Of a DNA stretch of 6,395 nt, positions 5,570-6,395 are shown one piece after another. Origin of the DNA: Dehalococcoidales bacterium (GTDB lineage Bacteria > Chloroflexota > Dehalococcoidia > Dehalococcoidales > JAQTVP01); NCBI GenBank assembly GCA_028707015.1, contig JAQTVP010000096.1:1-6395 (forward strand), read 5' to 3'. Each line of letters begins with the position of its first letter. The stretch's first letter is position 1. The position numbers were made by a program, and so were the translations under genes. Below the pieces are notes generated by a model that did no database searches, was not told the origin of the DNA, and saw only the letters and a list, made by a program, of their open reading frames with translations.

Positions 5570-5591
5570 ATAAAATTTGACAAAATTTTAT
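5570..5591. promoter_or_regulatory. Inverted-repeat operator candidate over the plus-strand -35 box
   Basis: ATAAAATTT (5570-5578) and AAATTTTAT (5583-5591) are perfect 9-bp arms separated by GACA. The repeat covers the whole -35 hexamer of the plus promoter (5577-5582), so a protein bound here would exclude RNA polymerase. It is a natural autoregulatory site for the XRE gene it precedes. The arms are pure A/T in an AT-rich stretch, so chance is not excluded. Confidence 0.55.
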
Positions 5592-5605
5592 CACTAAAAT
5601 ATAAT
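5577..5605 (+). promoter_or_regulatory. Consensus sigma-70 promoter for the XRE/peptidase-like gene pair
   Basis: TTGACA (5577-5582), a 17-bp spacer and TATAAT (5600-5605) match the housekeeping consensus exactly. Transcription should begin around 5610-5612, at or just before a GTG in frame with the XRE gene. This excludes the long open frame's ATG at 5507 as the start from this promoter. It is divergent from the minus-strand promoter, with about 57 bp between the two -35 boxes. Confidence 0.87.
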
Positions 5606-5611
5606 TTTCAC

Positions 5612-5989
5612 GTGAGCACAAATGAAGTTCCTATGGTGACATTTCTCAAAAAGCTAATGGAGCGGCGCAAACGACTACCAAGTCAAATGGCAGCTGATTT
5701 AGGTATTAGCCACGCTACTATCAGCCGATGGCTTTCCGGCGATGATATCCCTAACATCAAATCCTGCCGAAAACTAGCTGAATACGGCGGTGTGCCTCTG
5801 CAGAAAATTCTTTCTGTTGTTGGGCATATCCCTACCATAGTTGAAGAGGAGCCAAATCTTTGGCCCGAGTTCCGTGAGTATGCCCAGCATAAGTATCCTA
5901 ATGAGCTAGATGAAGACCTGATTACCATGATTGAGGACTTAATTGAGCGACGCAGGGAGAGAAAATACAAATACCGAACCGATTCCTGA
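5612..5989 (+). CDS. XRE-family helix-turn-helix transcriptional regulator, divergent from the surface operon
   Basis: The protein is 125 aa from GTG 5612, or 118 aa from ATG 5633. The XRE HTH lies at residues ~10-62: FLKKLMERRKRLPSQMAADL, GISHATISRWLSGDDIPNIK and KLAEYGGVPLQKILSVVGHI. The acidic/basic tail has WPEFREYAQHKYPNELDEDL and ends IERRRERK, likely helical. The frame is open back to an ATG at 5507, but that lies upstream of a perfect promoter and the added residues are AT-driven and unlike the family, so the start must be downstream. GTG 5612 falls on the predicted transcription start and would be leaderless; ATG 5633 has no clear Shine-Dalgarno. The gene overlaps the next one by 47 bases, so they are co-expressed. 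XRE repressors paired with ImmA/IrrE peptidases usually repress their own region until cleaved (family knowledge); applying that here is inference. Confidence 0.87.
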   Translation: MSTNEVPMVTFLKKLMERRKRLPSQMAADLGISHATISRWLSGDDIPNIKSCRKLAEYGGVPLQKILSVVGHIPTIVEEEPNLWPEFREYAQHKYPNELDEDLITMIEDLIERRRERKYKYRTDS

Positions 5990-6338
5990 TTGGGAAGAAG
6001 AGCTGTGGTCTTTAATAAGTAGTGGTGATGGAATCAGATGTCCTTTGCATAACAGTTGTAAAGCTGCAGGGGATGGTAAATTGTGTTTCATTGAAAATAT
6101 AGTCTTGTCCAACGGATTATATGGCATTCATTCTGTTGACAGTTCTGATATTAAGGGGAATGAAATACAATTTTTTCTCAACCGATTTGAGCCTCAACGC
6201 CCAATTAAATTATGTCAGGGAAATATATTTAACCTGGTTGAAAATTTAGCAAACAAATATCTCAATAAAGTAGAATTAAAACAACCTCCGATAGCAACAG
6301 AGATTATCACACAATTTGACATTGACCCCCCTGTATAA
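5943..6338 (+). CDS. Truncated partner protein of the XRE regulator, N-terminal part of an ImmA/IrrE-like peptidase gene
   Basis: The 131-aa product starts with TTG at 5943, five bases after GAGGA, and overlaps the end of the XRE gene in a different frame. Near the N terminus is a cysteine group C-x5-C-x8-C (C33, C39, C48; CPLHNSCKAAGDGKLC), then C91 in KLCQGNIFNLVENLANKYL, then PPIATEIITQFDIDPP before TAA. This arrangement recalls proteins that follow XRE genes in Dehalococcoidia and continue into an ImmA/IrrE (DUF955) zinc metallopeptidase domain that cleaves the partner repressor. The HExxH active site would lie beyond the window, so the peptidase identity is inference from memory of the family. 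The protein made here would lack any such domain because the frame stops at 6336-6338 while coding-like sequence continues. Confidence 0.6.
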   Translation: MSDAGRENTNTEPIPDWEEELWSLISSGDGIRCPLHNSCKAAGDGKLCFIENIVLSNGLYGIHSVDSSDIKGNEIQFFLNRFEPQRPIKLCQGNIFNLVENLANKYLNKVELKQPPIATEIITQFDIDPPV

Positions 6339-6395
6339 ATACGTTTAGTACCACTGAAAGCGTATCATGGAGCTGTCTGGCATCTGGAAGACGGA
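6339..6395 (+). pseudogene. In-frame continuation of the peptidase-like gene beyond a premature TAA
   Basis: The 19 codons after the TAA remain open in the same frame to the window edge and read IRLVPLKAYHGAVWHLEDG. This looks like genuine protein and fits the start of the ImmA/IrrE-like region in related XRE partners (LPLKAYHGAxWxL, recalled rather than searched). No start codon with a ribosome site precedes it, so without readthrough or restart this part is not translated. A single G-to-T change turning GAA (Glu) into TAA would explain the break; a sequencing or assembly error would look the same. Confidence 0.6.

Noticed and set aside
5507..5611. N-terminal extension of the plus-strand XRE protein from ATG 5507
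   Set aside because: The ATG lies inside the GCCATATGGC palindrome and upstream of a perfect promoter whose transcript begins near 5611; the extra residues are AT-driven and no ribosome site precedes it.
5683..6127. Minus-strand open frames of 95 and 62 codons opposite the XRE and peptidase-like genes
   Set aside because: They are antisense to recognisable proteins, Ser/Ile/Arg-rich, without ribosome sites.
6336..6338. Recoding or programmed readthrough of the TAA
   Set aside because: TAA is the least likely stop to be recoded and no downstream stem or known signal is visible; a nonsense mutation is simpler.

Overview
The window looks like a chromosomal or mobile-island segment from an uncultured bacterium. 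Several protein styles suggest Dehalococcoidia/Chloroflexota: the signal peptides, the secreted beta-helix protein with a GWN-type repeat module, the XRE regulators, and an XRE gene followed by a peptidase-like gene. This placement is from memory of such protein families, not from a search. No rRNA, tRNA, CRISPR array or insertion sequence is visible.

Layout. Bases 1-137 (+) are the last 44 codons of a protein ending in a PEP-utilising-enzyme mobile (swivelling) domain. Bases 138-282 are a convergent intergenic stretch with a hairpin terminator. Bases 283-5425 hold six closely spaced minus-strand genes that read like one operon. In transcription order they are: a 74-aa helical protein (TTG start), a 63-aa four-cysteine protein (GTG start), a 967-aa secreted parallel beta-helix protein (TTG start), a 357-aa surface protein with one C-terminal membrane anchor, a 76-aa two-helix membrane protein, and a 128-aa XRE-family regulator that overlaps the membrane gene by ATGA.

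Bases 5426-5632 are a divergent control region. It carries two textbook sigma-70 promoters, one per strand, each TTGACA-17 bp-TATAAT. Inverted repeats overlap both. On the plus strand a second XRE regulator (start at 5612 or 5633) is followed, with overlap, by a gene (TTG start at 5943) that resembles the N-terminal part of the ImmA/IrrE-type metallopeptidases often paired with XRE repressors. Its frame is cut by TAA at 6336-6338, yet the next 19 codons to the window edge continue in the same frame as a plausible protein, so the gene looks broken by a nonsense mutation.

Working model (inference): a surface-protein operon under a strong, operator-controlled promoter is driven divergently from an XRE/peptidase-like regulatory pair. 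The peptidase partner appears inactivated, and a second XRE protein is encoded at the distal end of the operon, where it could feed back on the same control region.
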